A stretch of 64,000 nucleotides of DNA from NCBI GenBank assembly GCA_964036275.1, contig OZ038436.1:17077904-17141903 (forward strand), in the 5' to 3' direction. Positions 1 to 11,145 of this stretch are shown here, piece after piece. The translations under genes and the position numbers were made by a program. Position 1 is the first letter of the stretch. The number at the start of each line of letters is the position of its first letter. The DNA comes from Litoditis marina. Lineage: Eukaryota > Nematoda > Chromadorea > Rhabditida > Rhabditidae. Under the pieces are notes generated by a model. The model was not told where the DNA came from and made no database searches. It saw only the letters and a list, made by a program, of their open reading frames with translations.

Positions 1-924
1 CGAAAATCAAAATGTATGCTTCCTAGCTTTCTATCGGTTCAGAGTCAGAGAGGCACTCAGAGACAAATTTAACACTCGTGAATAAATTACTGTATACTAG
101 TGAAGACCGAAATATTACTTGAAATGTCACTGAAAACTAGTGAAAGCGACTATTTAAAGACTGTTCACAGTTGTTTCTTCGCAAAAACTTCGTGAAACTA
201 GTGTAGGATGTGTAGATAAAGTGGTTGTAGACGTTCCAGAATGTAGGTAAACCCCGCTGGTTTCGGATCAGATAAGAGGCCCGATTGGGTGTGAGAAAAC
301 GAGATGTTGTTGCAAAACAAAGAGAACACAGCAGCAGAACATTGTAAAATCTGCGAATTGTCGGAAAAGTGTCATCGTTTTTTGAAGATTCGCGAGACCT
401 ATTCGTCTAGTATAGAGTGGAACGGCGTATTTTGATCTCAATAAAACTTGAAACGAATCCCGTCAAGTTCTTTTTGATCATATGATTAACAGCGTGACTT
501 CACAAAATACGTAAGTGAAACGTGTTAAAGAAGGACGACTATGTCTTCCAATCGCAACGCTTCAGTCCTTTACTACATTTCTGCATACATTTTTCAATTG
601 CAGTTTAAAGGACCGTTATCACGGGATAGGTCCACATAATCATCCTTCTTTAGTACAATTTGTGAGCAAAAATACATAGTTCAGTACGTATTACACGATC
701 TCTCCCCCGATCTTCTACAACTCACCAACTCTGTATTGCGCGTCGTGAGCTACTAATGATTTACATTGGAGTAGAATATATCGTTTTGGGTCAGCTGTCA
801 CGAATTTCGCAATGGTTGCGCGGTTAATGGGCGGAGTGTAATTCCAAATTTGACATTTTCGGAGATATTGCGAAATTTACCGCTGATATTTTGAATTAAT
901 TGAATTAAATGTGTAGAAACCCAT

Positions 925-990
925 AAATTTAGCCCAGTGGTCAACGTGGGCTGCCTCACTTTTGGACGCTGGTTCGAATCTCGCATGAGG
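925..990 (+). repeat. tRNA-like repeat module (SINE-like head)
   Basis: An A-box-like stretch (TAGCCCAGTGGTCAACG) is followed about 30 bases later by a good B box (GGTTCGAATC). The ends do not pair into an acceptor stem, so this is not a working tRNA gene. Similar modules occur near 6690, 7275, 9430, 17790 and 52530, which points to a tRNA-derived dispersed repeat. Confidence 0.5.
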
Positions 991-1930
991 CAGACATTTT
1001 GAAACAAACTAGCCGATTTAATGTAATGTACTCAATGTTATCACTTTTTGCATAATTCAGCAAAGCAGTGAAATAATAGAGAAACACGATTGGAGAGATA
1101 TATAAAATTTATAAAGGCAATAATTGTCGTATTCTCTTACTCCAAGAGCGAACATTGTAATGAAAATCAGAACAATTTTTACCAGATGGAGCGTCTATAT
1201 AAACAAAATTTTAGCGGAAACCTTTTTTTTCTATTTTCATACGTCAATCACATATCTGATAAGTAGACAATCTATTCTAAAAACACCGGCTGGCTACAAG
1301 ATAACTGTGGTTCTGGCAAAAACAGAAAATAGATAAAGAGAGAATAAGCAAGAAACAGAAACAACCTGAGGATAGATTTCATTATGTTGGTATTATGCCA
1401 CCATATTTCCGTGGCGGAAACATTTTCCGAGTGTGCAGAGATAAATACATCTGGTTGGCAGTCAAGGAACACCATCTTAAAACGATATGAAGTGAACTAA
1501 ATGAATCTTGCATCTCCCATAACTTTTGATATGCCATAAAATGAATTGATGGGATGTATGTTTACATTGAGTTATTCTATTCAAAATGTCTTTGAATATG
1601 AATGATGTAAACGATATATAAACAACATAACAAAACGTTTTCTAGGTAGTTGAAACCGGGAAACGCAAGTTACGTTTATTTCGTTGCAGCTGGGGAATGA
1701 CACAATAGCATGGGAATGGATGATGAATAGCGGAAACATTCTGCAAAAACAGAGAGAATGCGAAATGGGGACGGGAATGCACATACTCGGTTTCACGCTC
1801 TCGTTTACACCTACAGTATAAAGATGAAAGTGGGAATTTCGTTCTTTATTTTATTTCCAGTAATGCTTCAATATTTTTCGATGAATTCTACAAACAGAGC
1901 GAATGCGAAAGGTTGCCCATATAGTTCTCG

Positions 1931-2148
1931 CCCTTCCCACTGAGAACTTAACAGCGTGCCAAAGAATTTCCAGGTTGTTTATTCTCCACTTTGGAGTTTT
2001 TCAAGAACCTGCCGATCTCCGTTAGCCGTTATTCAGCTTTATAACAAGACGCGAATACTAAATGATTTAGGAATACTCATGCTTGCTCTTAGAAACAAAC
2101 ACGTCATTCGTATGTTGGCACGATGCCAATGAATCTCAATGCAAATGA
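1931..2148. mobile_element. MITE-like repeat, CCCACTGAGA ends (copy 1)
   Basis: About 220 bp, similar along its length to 37273-37487. The left end has CCCACTGAGA followed by CAGCGTGCCAA. The right end carries the inverted counterpart, with GGCACGATGCCAATG and ATCTCA. A shared interior between two inverted ends fits a non-autonomous DNA transposon. This copy is the more decayed one. Confidence 0.55.
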
Positions 2149-2539
2149 TTCGAACTTTACTTGGTCTCAAGCTCTATATTAGGAAGTGAACAACTAACTT
2201 GCCATTGGCCAACTTTTTCAGATGACGAAATGATAAATAGGTATTGTATTCTATGAAATGAATTGACTAACTTTTACCGCAGGTTATAATGAGTTAAATA
2301 GAGTCATGTCTACTAAAGCTTAGTTGAACAAAGTCTAGGTGCAGCTTGAGGGCATCGTTTTTCGTGTAAGTGCGGCATTTATTGATTGGCAGAGACCAGC
2401 TGGGTGACCCGAGGATGACCGATGGATAAACATGGCCCGAGGCAATAACAACAAATGAAAAAGAGAAATACAGAGAGTAGAGTGATAAAGAGAGGGGGAA
2501 TAAGGGGGGAGGGGTGGAGGAGAGAGAAAGAGAGAGTGA

Positions 2540-2822
2540 ATGGAGAGAGGGGGAGTGAGCTAGAGAGAGAGAGAGAGAGCGAATTGGGGAAGAAACGAGA
2601 GAGAGAGAGAGTGAGAGAGAGAGGGAGAGAGAGAGAGATAGAGAGAAAATTACGGAAGACTAAAGGTTAAGAGGGAGAACGGAAATGTAAAAAAGTGTAT
2701 CATTGAGAAAGCGAGATGTAGTGAAAAAACGTAGAAAAACTACGATAAGAGAAGGCAGGAAAGCGACGGAAACAAAAAAAGAAGAAATCAAAAAAGGAGG
2801 AATGGAGAGAGGGGAGGGGGAT

Positions 2823-2880
<58 letters not shown>
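2540..2880. repeat. GA/AG microsatellite tracts
   Basis: Interrupted GAGA runs at about 2540-2645 and a nearly pure AG run at about 2826-2878. Open frames across them encode only Arg/Glu or Ser/Leu repeats and are not credible proteins. Confidence 0.9.
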
Positions 2881-2882
<2 letters not shown>

Positions 2883-3962
2883 ACGGAGTAAGAAAAACGA
2901 AAGACAGCTGACAGAAAGGATAATGAATGTTTTCAATCACAAAAAAAGTGGACATCGCGAGATTTACGCATTGAGTAAACCACTCCGTCAGTTAGTGCAC
3001 AAATGTTGATTTGCACTCTTCAGTTTGAACAGCTGTGACGTGCAATATTGACTTAGTCAAATTAGCTGCGAATACTGAGAAGCCATGAAAGTGAGAAGCT
3101 GGATTGGTGCATTAGGATTAGGATTATTAGAAATTACAAAAAAAGCTCAACTCGTCACTCATGTTTTCATGAAAAATACTACAAATACCAATACAATCAA
3201 TAGTATCAAATAATGGTGTTCTCTATGCAATAAATGAACACTACTCCAGAGTTACACCCCAGCCGGACTGGAAACAACTTTGAATTTGAATTCGTGGCAG
3301 GAACACTTACTTACTAACCCCAACATGTGTTAGAATGAATGGGAAGTTAACAACTCAAATGTTGTTCTACAAATTGGAACTGTATGAGAGAATTAAGAAA
3401 TGATGTAACTATTAACTTATTCTAACATTACTGTCATTGAAACATGAGCTAAACAACGGATTCCAATAAAATTTGGCGCTGAAAACTGCACAGAAGCTAT
3501 GGCAGACGTTTTAATTTTTTCGATAAGCAGCAGCTGTAAAATGTGGTTCTGGAACAGAAGACGAAGATAAGAACTGGTCAGATTTTTGGACATTGTTTGA
3601 TAGTGTTGAGATGATTTATAGTGATCAGGAGTAGTGAATAGTACAACCAAATATGTAAATTTGTTTCTTATTATTATGTATATCACTACAATCTTTGCAG
3701 ACCGTGGTTTGTGCGAAATGCGGGTGACTATAGTCACTCATTCATTTGGTTGTGATGTATTTGTTGTTTGATTCCTGATAGTTTCTGCATGAACGTGTGC
3801 CGATTTTTCAGATCAGACAACAACAGTTTGGTCAGTGCTTATGTTGAGAGTGACATAGCACAACAATTTTATATGCAATGTGTTTCACTCATTTTGAACA
3901 GGGAAAAGGTCTATGTAGTTGGCAACGTTTATTGTACAGATATTCCCAAAATAATCAAACAA

Positions 3963-5164
3963 TTAGACTTGTCTATGACGGAGAACTTTTCTGGCGACAA
4001 CTCTTCTTCTCTTGCTGTATCCAGTTATTTCGGAGGCGGGGACCTCTTGTTGTTCGAATGAAGCATCAACTTGTAGACTGCGAGCTGGACAAGGACAGTA
4101 GGCAGCATCAGTACCGGGTAGTCCAGCTCCTCCCTCTGAACCCGGCTGGCCATCAGGTCCGTTCTCTCCATTATTCCCGGGGGCTCCCTGGGGACCCTGT
4201 TCTCCTGGCTGACCGTCTTGTCCCGGGTTTCCGTCGGTTCCTGGGTTTCCGGCTGGTCCGGCAGGCCCCTGTGGTCCAGCCGGTCCAGGAAGTCCCTTTC
4301 CGCGGGTTCCCGGTGCTCCGGGGCTACCGGGTGCTCCGTCCTGTCCCGGTGCTCCGGGAGCTCCAGCAACTCCCTCAGCTCCCGGTTGTCCTGGGGCTCC
4401 ATCGTTTCCAGCTGCACCCGGTGCTCCGTTCTCACCGTCTGGTCCAGCTGGTCCCGCTGGTCCGTCCTGTCCAGGGGGACCGGGTGGTCCAGCGGGACAT
4501 ACCACGCAAGCCTCTTCCTGGTAGGTTCGAGCGATCGAGAGACCAGTTTGTCCGGGAGCTCCGGTCTTTCCGGGTTCCCCATCAGTTCCTCTCTCTCCGG
4601 GTGAACCGGGAGGTCCGGGTGGACCTGCGGGGCAGTTGTTGGGTTGAGCTCCACAGTTGCAGCCGCAGTCTGCTTCTCTCTTCTGACGTTGGGATAAGTT
4701 TTCTGTTCTGATTGATGCTCCGTTTGATTCTATCATGTTTTCCCACGCGTCGTTCGCAATCATCTGGAATTATGTTATTATTCGAGAAAAACATGTACTT
4801 AGAGTAAGTTTGAAGCAAAGAGCTACGATAACAGACGTTTCAGATCAAATCCCCAAAATTGTCTTAAGTGGGTTCTAACCGATTTAAACATCTTTCACCA
4901 GGAACGTTAAAATTGAAATAAACCATTCGCCACTGTGATTAGTTTTTAGTTACAGAAGTAAACCATCATTCCTGAATTAAACTAAAAAACTTATTGTATT
5001 CAATCTATCCCGCTCGTGATTACCTTGAATTCTCCCAAATCGTTGATTGCGTCATTATAGAAGTTGTTGATGTCGTTGAAGATGTATCCCACAGTGAACA
5101 CGGCCCCCAATATGACGAGGGAACTCGCCGCTGATGTTACTCCAATCACTGTACTAGAAGACAT
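3963..5164 (-). CDS. Cuticle collagen, copy A of an inverted pair
   Basis: Structural protein of the nematode cuticle, secreted by the hypodermis and assembled as a triple helix. Two exons: 5024-5164 (47 codons) and 3963-4763 (266 codons and stop), joined in phase 0, giving 313 aa. Residues 1-47 form the N-terminal cuticle-collagen region with a signal-anchor-like hydrophobic stretch (about 8-28). A subtilisin-like processing site RQKR lies at about 73-76, just before a cysteine cluster (CGCNCG). Then come Gly-X-Y blocks broken by a Cys-containing gap (EEACVVC), and a C-terminal CPCP cysteine pair with a basic tail. The ATG directly follows a TTATTGCAG acceptor, suggesting a trans-splice site at the start codon. 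The length is typical of the family. Copy B at 7802-9014 is about 95 percent identical in protein. I cannot name the specific col, rol or dpy member. Confidence 0.95.
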
Positions 5165-5550
5165 CTGCAATAAAAGAGATTGTTTTGGATAGGATAATTG
5201 ATGTTGATAAAAACCGACCTAGAGTCAAAAAAAGGCGATTTGAGATTTGCAACATCGCTTCAGTATAATGTTTTAAATTGAACACAAACAGTTTTGAAAC
5301 TCAAAATATGAAAGCATGAAGAAATTTTCAAAATTGAATTAGAACCAAAGGATTCTCATTAGTGAAAAGATGAATGTTGTTGCGATGTGTAGCGTTTTAG
5401 CCGTGTGACTATCTTTTATAGTAGCTTAGCAGCTTAGTTTAAAGATTTCTCCACTTTTTCACGACCACTGTGACCGCTGGTTCCAAGCTTTCCTTAACCC
5501 GGTTCATTCAGGAAGTTCAAGCCAGCTTTCGCAAATCAATGAACGAATGA

Positions 5551-6220
5551 GAAAGATGAAAAATCATCTCTTACTTAATTGCTCTATATGTTAACCTATA
5601 TTACCTTCTCTACCGCCCCAATAGAGTAATTGTACGAGAGAAACAGTAAGAAGAGAGACTATTAGGTTTAGAGAGTGAACGGGATGAAGAATTGGAGAGG
5701 AATCTGGTGCTTTGACAGGGAGTTAGTAACCTAATTGGACGGTTTTCCATGATCGTTCTCCCAGAATAGAAGAGTACTGACATTCGATTTCCATAGCTCA
5801 ATCATTATAGCTTGTAAAATCCAACAACTCTCCAAGAATTGTATGAACAACATAGGTAGAGCGGTGAAAAAATAACCTACAAATTCGTTGCGACTCATAT
5901 AATTCGCACTCATGCCCACGGTACTTCAGGTTTTGGAGATTTGGGCATCGCCCCAAGCTAGTGACGGACTCTTCGCTGTAGTTTGAACTTGATATAAGCT
6001 ATAAGTAACCGACGAAGTGAAGGGCATCAAACCACAAACCCATAAACACGGTTTTACATTGCTTCGTGAAACACAACCCAACAGTTTGAACCCCACTCGT
6101 AATAGAAAGAAGTGATGTGAAAGTACCACTCTTTATGGTTGCAAAATAGTGGGGCTGTAAGTAAAGTTTCCGGAATCTATTATCTATTCTGCACTCTGCA
6201 ACTATCCTTCAAATCTGTTC
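5551..6220. other. Central spacer of the collagen inverted duplication
   Basis: This unpaired sequence between the two arms shows no coding signal or recognisable repeat. The divergent promoters of the two collagens must lie here and in the arms, but I cannot place motifs with confidence. Confidence 0.4.
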
Positions 6221-6686
6221 ATTAATGAGCGAAAGCTGGCTTGAACTTCATGAAATAACATGCGCAATCGGGTTAGAGAAAACGTGTAGCCAGCGGTCAC
6301 GTAAAAGAAGTGGTCACAGTGTTGGCGCGAAAATGAAGAAACCTTTAAACTAAGCTGCTAAGCTACTATAAAACATATTCACCTGGCTGAAATGCAACAT
6401 ATAAGCCCCGTCCAATTAAAAAGTTTCGAAATTTTGCAATATTACCCAAATACAGGTCAATTCGAATCTTGTTGACCAGTTTTCGATAATCTGGTCAATT
6501 TGGATGCGTTCTCTCTCTCATTTTATCCGGATCACTAATGACAATGGTCAGAAACTGCTCTAGAAATGACCACGGTCAAAGATGTTGCAACCATGGTCAT
6601 TTTTTTTATATGACTCCTTCTTATGTTGATGTCGACCATGGTCATCACACGATTTGACCACTGTCAGTCCAGAAAATTGAGAAACT

Positions 6687-6762
6687 CGCCTCATGCCGGA
6701 CTCGAACCCGCCTCAGCTGGGCCAAAAGCAAGAGGCTAACCACTGAGCTATGGGGCCGATAG
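6687..6762 (-). repeat. tRNA-like module, left arm of foldback element
   Basis: On the minus strand it reads GGCCCCATAGCTCAGTGG, then a B box GGTTCGAGTCC. A and B boxes are good, but the acceptor and T stems do not pair cleanly. I read it as a tRNA-derived module of the mobile element, not a functional tRNA. Confidence 0.55.
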
Positions 6763-7269
6763 TTCGGGGCGCTTCACTAGTTTATACACCATCGCGCACA
6801 ACACGAGCTCGAGATTAAGTAAAGAATAATGGCGAACGTTAATAAGAAATGGTGCGAAATAGAATAATATAGACTATTCCGCGCAATAGACCTTTCACAG
6901 TAAACTCCACATTCACTAAAGCACTATTACTCTTTCTTGATTGGTATCTGAAGTGTTGACTTTGTTTACTTACTTGATAAACTGTTTGACTCTTCTCTCA
7001 ACTTCTTTTGTTGCGAGTTTAAGATTTGTTTGTTTATATTCATAGTTTTCATTCACTAGGCTAGGTACCGGAATTATCTGTGCAGTAGGAATTTGATTAT
7101 GCAGAAATCGGTGCGCATAACCCCCAGGTTGGTGACAAATAACGGCGAATTTATTAAACAATGCAAAACAATAAAACCTTTTTATTTAGTTGTTCCCTGT
7201 ACATTCTCATGGAAGATGAATGCTAAATGCGGGCCGCGGCAAGTAACCAGAAAGAGTGCAGCTCTGGTA

Positions 7270-7348
7270 GTTGACCCCATAGCTCAGCGGCTAGCGGGCG
7301 CGCCTTTTACCCAGCCGGTCGCTGGTTCAATTCCGCGAGCTGAGTTGA
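7270..7348 (+). repeat. tRNA-like module, right arm of foldback element
   Basis: Contains GACCCCATAGCTCAGCGG and a B-box-like GGTTCAATTCC. It is the mirror-image partner of the module at 6687-6762 and about as diverged as the rest of the arms. Clover-leaf pairing is poor. Confidence 0.5.
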
Positions 7349-7801
7349 CCGTGTCAATGAGGACTCAGTCCACAAATGACCGCGGTCATTTCTTCACTAA
7401 ATTTAAAGAAGGTTCCAATTGACTTGACAATTGTCAAATAAGTTTTTCTCGTCAAGGACCATTGTCAATTATTGAGTTGACCAGATAGTAGGAATATGGT
7501 CATTATCGAACAAGTTTCTACAAATAATTTCTAGTTTGAACATTGACCAGTATTTAAAAAACAAGCAAAGTTTCCAAACTTTTTAGTTGGATGCGGCTTA
7601 TATCACAGCACCATTCATATTCTCTTCACAATCTACTTCAGCAATTTCTTCACGCTTTCACATTTTAAGTTTACGAACTGTTCGTGATTTTACATTATCA
7701 TACGAAGCAAAACAGAGCGTTGTAATCTCTAGTGAAAAATCCAACATTGTATCTTGTATGTCATTTTACTTTTACCATGAAAATAGTTCCATACATTGCA
7801 G

Positions 7802-9014
7802 ATGTCGTCTAGTACAGTGATTGGAGTAACATCGGCGGCGAGTGGCCTCGTTATATTGGGAGCCGTGTTCACTGTCGGATACATCTTCAACGACATCAAC
7901 AACTTCTATGATCACGCAATCAACGATTTGGGAGAATTCAAGGTGAATAAGAAGCAAAATCAATTGAATACAATAAGATTTTCAGTTTAGTTCAGGAATG
8001 ATGGTATACTTTTGTAACTAAAAATTACTCACAGTGGCAAATGGTGTATTTCAATTTTAACGTTCCTGGTGAAAGATGCCACTTGAAATCGGTTAGAACT
8101 CAGTTAAGACAATTTTTGGGGATTTGATCTGAAACGTCTGTTATCGCTTGTAGCTCTTTGCTTCAAACTTACTCATAAGTACATATTTTTCTCGAATAAT
8201 AACATACTTCCAGATGATTGCGAACGACGCGTGGGAAAACATGATGGAATCAAACGGAGCATCAACCAGAACAGAAAACTTATTCCAACGTCAGAAGAGA
8301 GAAGCAGATTGCGGCTGCAACTGTGGAGCTCAACCCAACAACTGCCCCGCAGGTCCACCCGGACCTCCCGGTTCACCCGGAGAAAGAGGAACTGATGGGG
8401 AACCCGGAAAGGCCGGAGCTCCCGGACAAACTGGTCTCTCGATCGCTCGAACCTACCAGGAAGAGGCTTGCGTTGTATGTCCCGCTGGACCACCCGGTCC
8501 TTCTGGACAGGACGGACCAGCGGGACCAGCTGGACCAGACGGTGAGAACGGAGCACCGGGTGCAGCTGGAAACGATGGAGCCCCAGGACAACCGGGAGCT
8601 GTCGGAGATGCTGGAGCTCCTGGAGCACCGGGACAGGACGGAGCACCTGGTAACCCTGGAGCACCAGGAACCCGCGGAAAGGGACTTCCTGGACCGGCTG
8701 GACCTCAGGGGGCTGCCGGACTAGTCGGAAACCCAGGAACCGACGGGAACCCGGGACAAGACGGTCAGCCAGGAGAACAGGGTCCCCAGGGAGCCCCCGG
8801 GAATAATGGAGAGAACGGACCTGATGGCCAGCCGGGTTCAGAGGGAGGAGCTGGACTACCTGGAACTGATGCTGCCTACTGCCCTTGTCCAGCTCGCAGT
8901 CTACAAGTTGATGCTTCATTCGAACAACAAGAGGTCCCCGCCTCCGAAATAACTGGATACAGCAAGAGAAGAAGAGTTGTCGCCAGAAAAGTTCTCCGTC
9001 ATAGACAAGTCTAA
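7802..9014 (+). CDS. Cuticle collagen, copy B of an inverted pair
   Basis: Same family and architecture as copy A. Exons are 7802-7942 and 8214-9014, joined in phase 0, 313 aa. It has the N-terminal hydrophobic segment, the RQKR processing site, a CGCNCG cluster, Gly-X-Y blocks interrupted by EEACVVC, and CPCP near the C-terminus. Substitutions against copy A cluster in the first 200 residues; the last hundred or so residues are identical. The ATG follows CATTGCAG, a probable trans-splice acceptor. The foldback element at 6399-7603 ends about 200 bp upstream, so its 5' regulatory DNA differs from that of copy A. Gly-X-Y substitutions are at X or Y positions, so both copies look functional. 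Confidence 0.95.
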
Positions 9015-9032
9015 TTGTCTCATTCTTCCGAG

Positions 9033-9049
9033 AATAAATGTACAATAAA
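9033..9049 (+). terminator. Polyadenylation signals of collagen copy B
   Basis: Two AATAAA hexamers lie 18-35 bases after the stop codon, the usual position for nematode 3' end formation. Confidence 0.7.
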
Positions 9050-9299
9050 CGTTCACAACTTTATCGAAGACGAAATACAATGAACTTCGACAACCTCTTC
9101 GAATGAAAATGGGAGAAAAACTCGACAGTACACAAACAAGTTTTATTATTGTAAAACTCTCCCACAATATGTAGAACAATAATGCTTTGTGTCACTTGTG
9201 GTTGACGAAAAACTGCGTGGAACTAAAACAACAGAATTTGGTGTACATGTCGCAACTATACAGGCGCAAATTTCAGAACAAAATGAAATGATTCTGTTC

Positions 9300-9495
9300 A
9301 CCTGCCCTTCCGTGTTTGTCAAGTATAGTCGTTGCCAACGGAAAGGCGGGATGGTACTGTATATCTGACTTTCCGCTGTGTACGCACACATAGCTTCGAT
9401 TTTAAGGTTTGCCGGTTATGTGCACTAATAGCGCAGTGGTTAGCGCCCTGATAAGAAAATTATGCTCACAGGTTCGATTCCGGCGAGAGACATGA
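9300..9495 (+). repeat. tRNA-headed dispersed repeat (copy 1)
   Basis: Matches 52505-52700 in reverse orientation over nearly 200 bp. The shared parts include a tRNA-like module (ATAGCGCAGTGGTTAGCG, then GGTTCGATTCC), a GGTTATGTGC motif and an outer segment with CGGAAAG. Its ends do not form an acceptor stem. Best read as a SINE-like element. Confidence 0.6.
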
Positions 9496-9499
9496 ACTC

Positions 9500-10067
9500 A
9501 TGAATTTGGCCCCCACTATAGCATACAATCGGTTAGAGGACGAAAAGTGCAAACACCAACAAGCACCAACTCCAGCAAATCTTTCTATAAATTTCTCAAG
9601 AGAATTCGTCCTCTTCTTCCATTTTCCCACGGTTTTTGGCGCCCTCGTCTTTGTTACCTGCTATCCTGTTCCAATATGACCAGCCGCTCTCTCTATTCAT
9701 TCTTTCTCTAATCGTCTAATCCCTCCATTCATCCCATCATCCCTAGCCTCACTGGACCTCACATTTTGTATGTCTACACTCTTTTTCATTTGATTCTCCG
9801 TTAGTACAATTATGTAAAACCAATTGACGCGATTCAGATATCCTGTGTCGTTTCGGATTTTTGAGTCGCCAAAATATACGTCTTTAAAATACACCTCTTA
9901 CGTCTTGAAGTTATTTTTACGTCGTATTTTTCTATAAACATAAAAAAACAGTAAATCTAGAAGTTTCTTCACTCGTGAGAAAAATGTTGTTGAATAATCG
10001 AAAGATTACTGTAGAAATGCATTGATGGGTGAAACGGAGTACAAGTATACCTTTCTCAATGTTTGAA
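9500..10067. other. Spacer with nothing recognised
   Basis: Low-complexity CT-rich DNA around 9600-9730 and AT-rich sequence after it. No coding, RNA or repeat feature that I can support. Confidence 0.4.
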
Positions 10068-11145
10068 TCTAATAATAATAATAATAATTCATTTATCCAT
10101 ATGTATCAGGAACAAATCAGGACGGAATGAGATCACGAAGTAATGGACATAAAAATTCATCACGATGATGAGAAAATATGCGATTGAGAGATTGAAAATG
10201 AGAATGTGTGGAAAAGATGCAGATCAGCATAGAAACTTATAACCTAGCGTTATTATAACGAGATGGGGGTACAATTTTGTAGTCATACATTTCGAAGTAG
10301 AATCTAATAAATGCGGTACGAAACTTGAATGGAACAATTGTAACATAGAACTCCTCAACAGAACATAAGCGGTATCGGAGACAATGAGCATGTACAGTTT
10401 CACATTGACGAATTATTTCATCAATTTGATTGGGAGACAATGAGGGAGGAGGATGGTGTTCATAGAAGTAATCAAACGAATATTGAGCATCAACAGAAGG
10501 TGGAGGAGGATTAGGTGCTGGCGGTTCCAGTTTAGAGAAATCAGGGAAATCAATAAATGGACGATCGATAATAGGAGTAGAAGGAATTTGAATAGAAGGA
10601 GAAAACGGTTCGAATTGTCTAATTTCCTCAACTAACTCAATGTCCACTTGAGGGGTTTGGGCAGCAGCATTGCGTTGAATTGTAGTTTGGTCGGTGACCT
10701 CAGCTCGGGCGGCGTCTCGTTTCGATTGTCTGGCGAGGAATCCGGCCTTCCGCTGTTCCGGGGTCTCGAACTTTCGTACATGAAATGTTGACATAGAAGG
10801 AACAGTTTTCATCGCAGTTGAAAGATCAATAAGACGCGGAAACGGAATGCCATCTTTGAGAGAAATTTTGATTGGACGGGGTAAACCATCTTGACGTGGT
10901 TTTCCCAAACGGTGGAGAATTGAAACATTTGAAGACGAGATTGATACCAAATTGAAAATTGCATTCACCTTTTTCTTCAATGTAGATGTAGAGTCCTCAG
11001 GTAGACCGTAAATAGTGAGACACCGACGGTCGTTGAATTGGTATAGTTGAGATTGAATAATGGTGGGAAGAGAATGGTGGAAAAATGGGTTGGAAGTGGT
11101 ACCATTTTTGGACGAGGCGATGGCATAATAATCAATCGGGAGGGG
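10068..11145 (-). mobile_element. ORF1-only retroelement (half-LINE-like), copy 1
   Basis: On the minus strand an open frame (11145-10237) is followed by about 150 bp of 3' sequence that ends in an (ATT)n tail, seen on the plus strand as TAATAATAATAATAATTC at about 10072. The same 3' segment recurs at 51685-51840 with about 85-90 percent identity. A repeated 3' segment with a microsatellite tail is typical of non-LTR retroelements. No endonuclease or reverse transcriptase frame follows, so this is either a deleted copy or an ORF1-only element. Confidence 0.55.
10237..11145 (-). CDS. LINE ORF1-like protein fragment
   Basis: The frame is open from just after a stop at 11146-11148 down to 10237, about 300 codons. 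It has no clear ATG at its start, so it is probably 5'-truncated. Near the start it reads RRCLTIYGLPEDS, then LHRLGKPRQ and RPIKISL, followed by VRKFETPEQRKAG. This order (xxxxGLPE, R-LGK, RP-K--L, VRK---pEqR) resembles the RRM-like nucleic-acid-binding proteins encoded by ORF1 of nematode non-LTR elements. A proline-rich middle and a hydrophobic C-terminal part follow. It would bind the element's RNA. The assignment rests on motif order by eye. Confidence 0.45.
   Translation of the reverse strand, partial: PLPIDYYAIASSKNGTTSNPFFHHSLPTIIQSQLYQFNDRRCLTIYGLPEDSTSTLKKKVNAIFNLVSISSSNVSILHRLGKPRQDGLPRPIKISLKDGIPFPRLIDLSTAMKTVPSMSTFHVRKFETPEQRKAGFLARQSKRDAARAEVTDQTTIQRNAAAQTPQVDIELVEEIRQFEPFSPSIQIPSTPIIDRPFIDFPDFSKLEPPAPNPPPPSVDAQYSFDYFYEHHPPPSLSPNQIDEIIRQCETVHAHCLRYRLCSVEEFYVTIVPFKFRTAFIRFYFEMYDYKIVPPSRYNNARL

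Larger units (their letters stand above)
1..3960. other. Gene-poor left flank
   Basis: I recognise no gene here. Short open frames occur, but none has a recognisable domain or a convincing exon structure. The stretch holds a tRNA-like repeat near 925, a MITE-like repeat at 1931-2148 and GA-rich microsatellites at 2540-2880, described separately. The rest is AT-rich unique-looking sequence. Confidence 0.5.
6399..7603. mobile_element. 1.2-kb foldback element with two tRNA-like modules
   Basis: Inverted ends begin ATATAAGCC and finish GGCTTATAT, and about 70 bp inward can still be paired (both contain CCAA[T/C]TAAAAAGTTT). Each arm then has several palindromic boxes of the form GACCATGGTC or variants, followed by a tRNA-like module in mirrored orientation (6687-6762 minus, 7270-7348 plus). 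The element sits exactly where the collagen duplication is interrupted in copy B: flanking DNA matches the uninterrupted arm on both sides. There is no transposase-like frame, so it is non-autonomous. The target-site duplication is unclear. Confidence 0.75.
3950..9025. repeat. Inverted duplication holding the collagen pair
   Basis: The left arm (about 3950-5550) and right arm (about 6221-9025) are reverse complements of each other over the coding exons, the intron and the upstream DNA. The outer end falls just past the stop codons. The inner part can be followed at 5415-5550 against 6221-6375. The single-copy centre is about 5551-6220. The right arm is lengthened by a foldback element at 6399-7603 that is absent from the left arm. 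Confidence 0.85.

Noticed and set aside
2455..2936. Open frames of Arg/Glu or Ser/Leu repeats
   Set aside because: Products of the GA microsatellite, with no other support.
3878..4711. Long plus-strand frames opposite collagen copy A (and the matching ones at 8173-9045)
   Set aside because: They are antisense or shifted readings of the Gly-X-Y repeat; the low-complexity code keeps other frames open.
9425..9490. Functional tRNA genes at the A/B-box modules
   Set aside because: Acceptor stems do not pair and the modules sit inside longer repeats.
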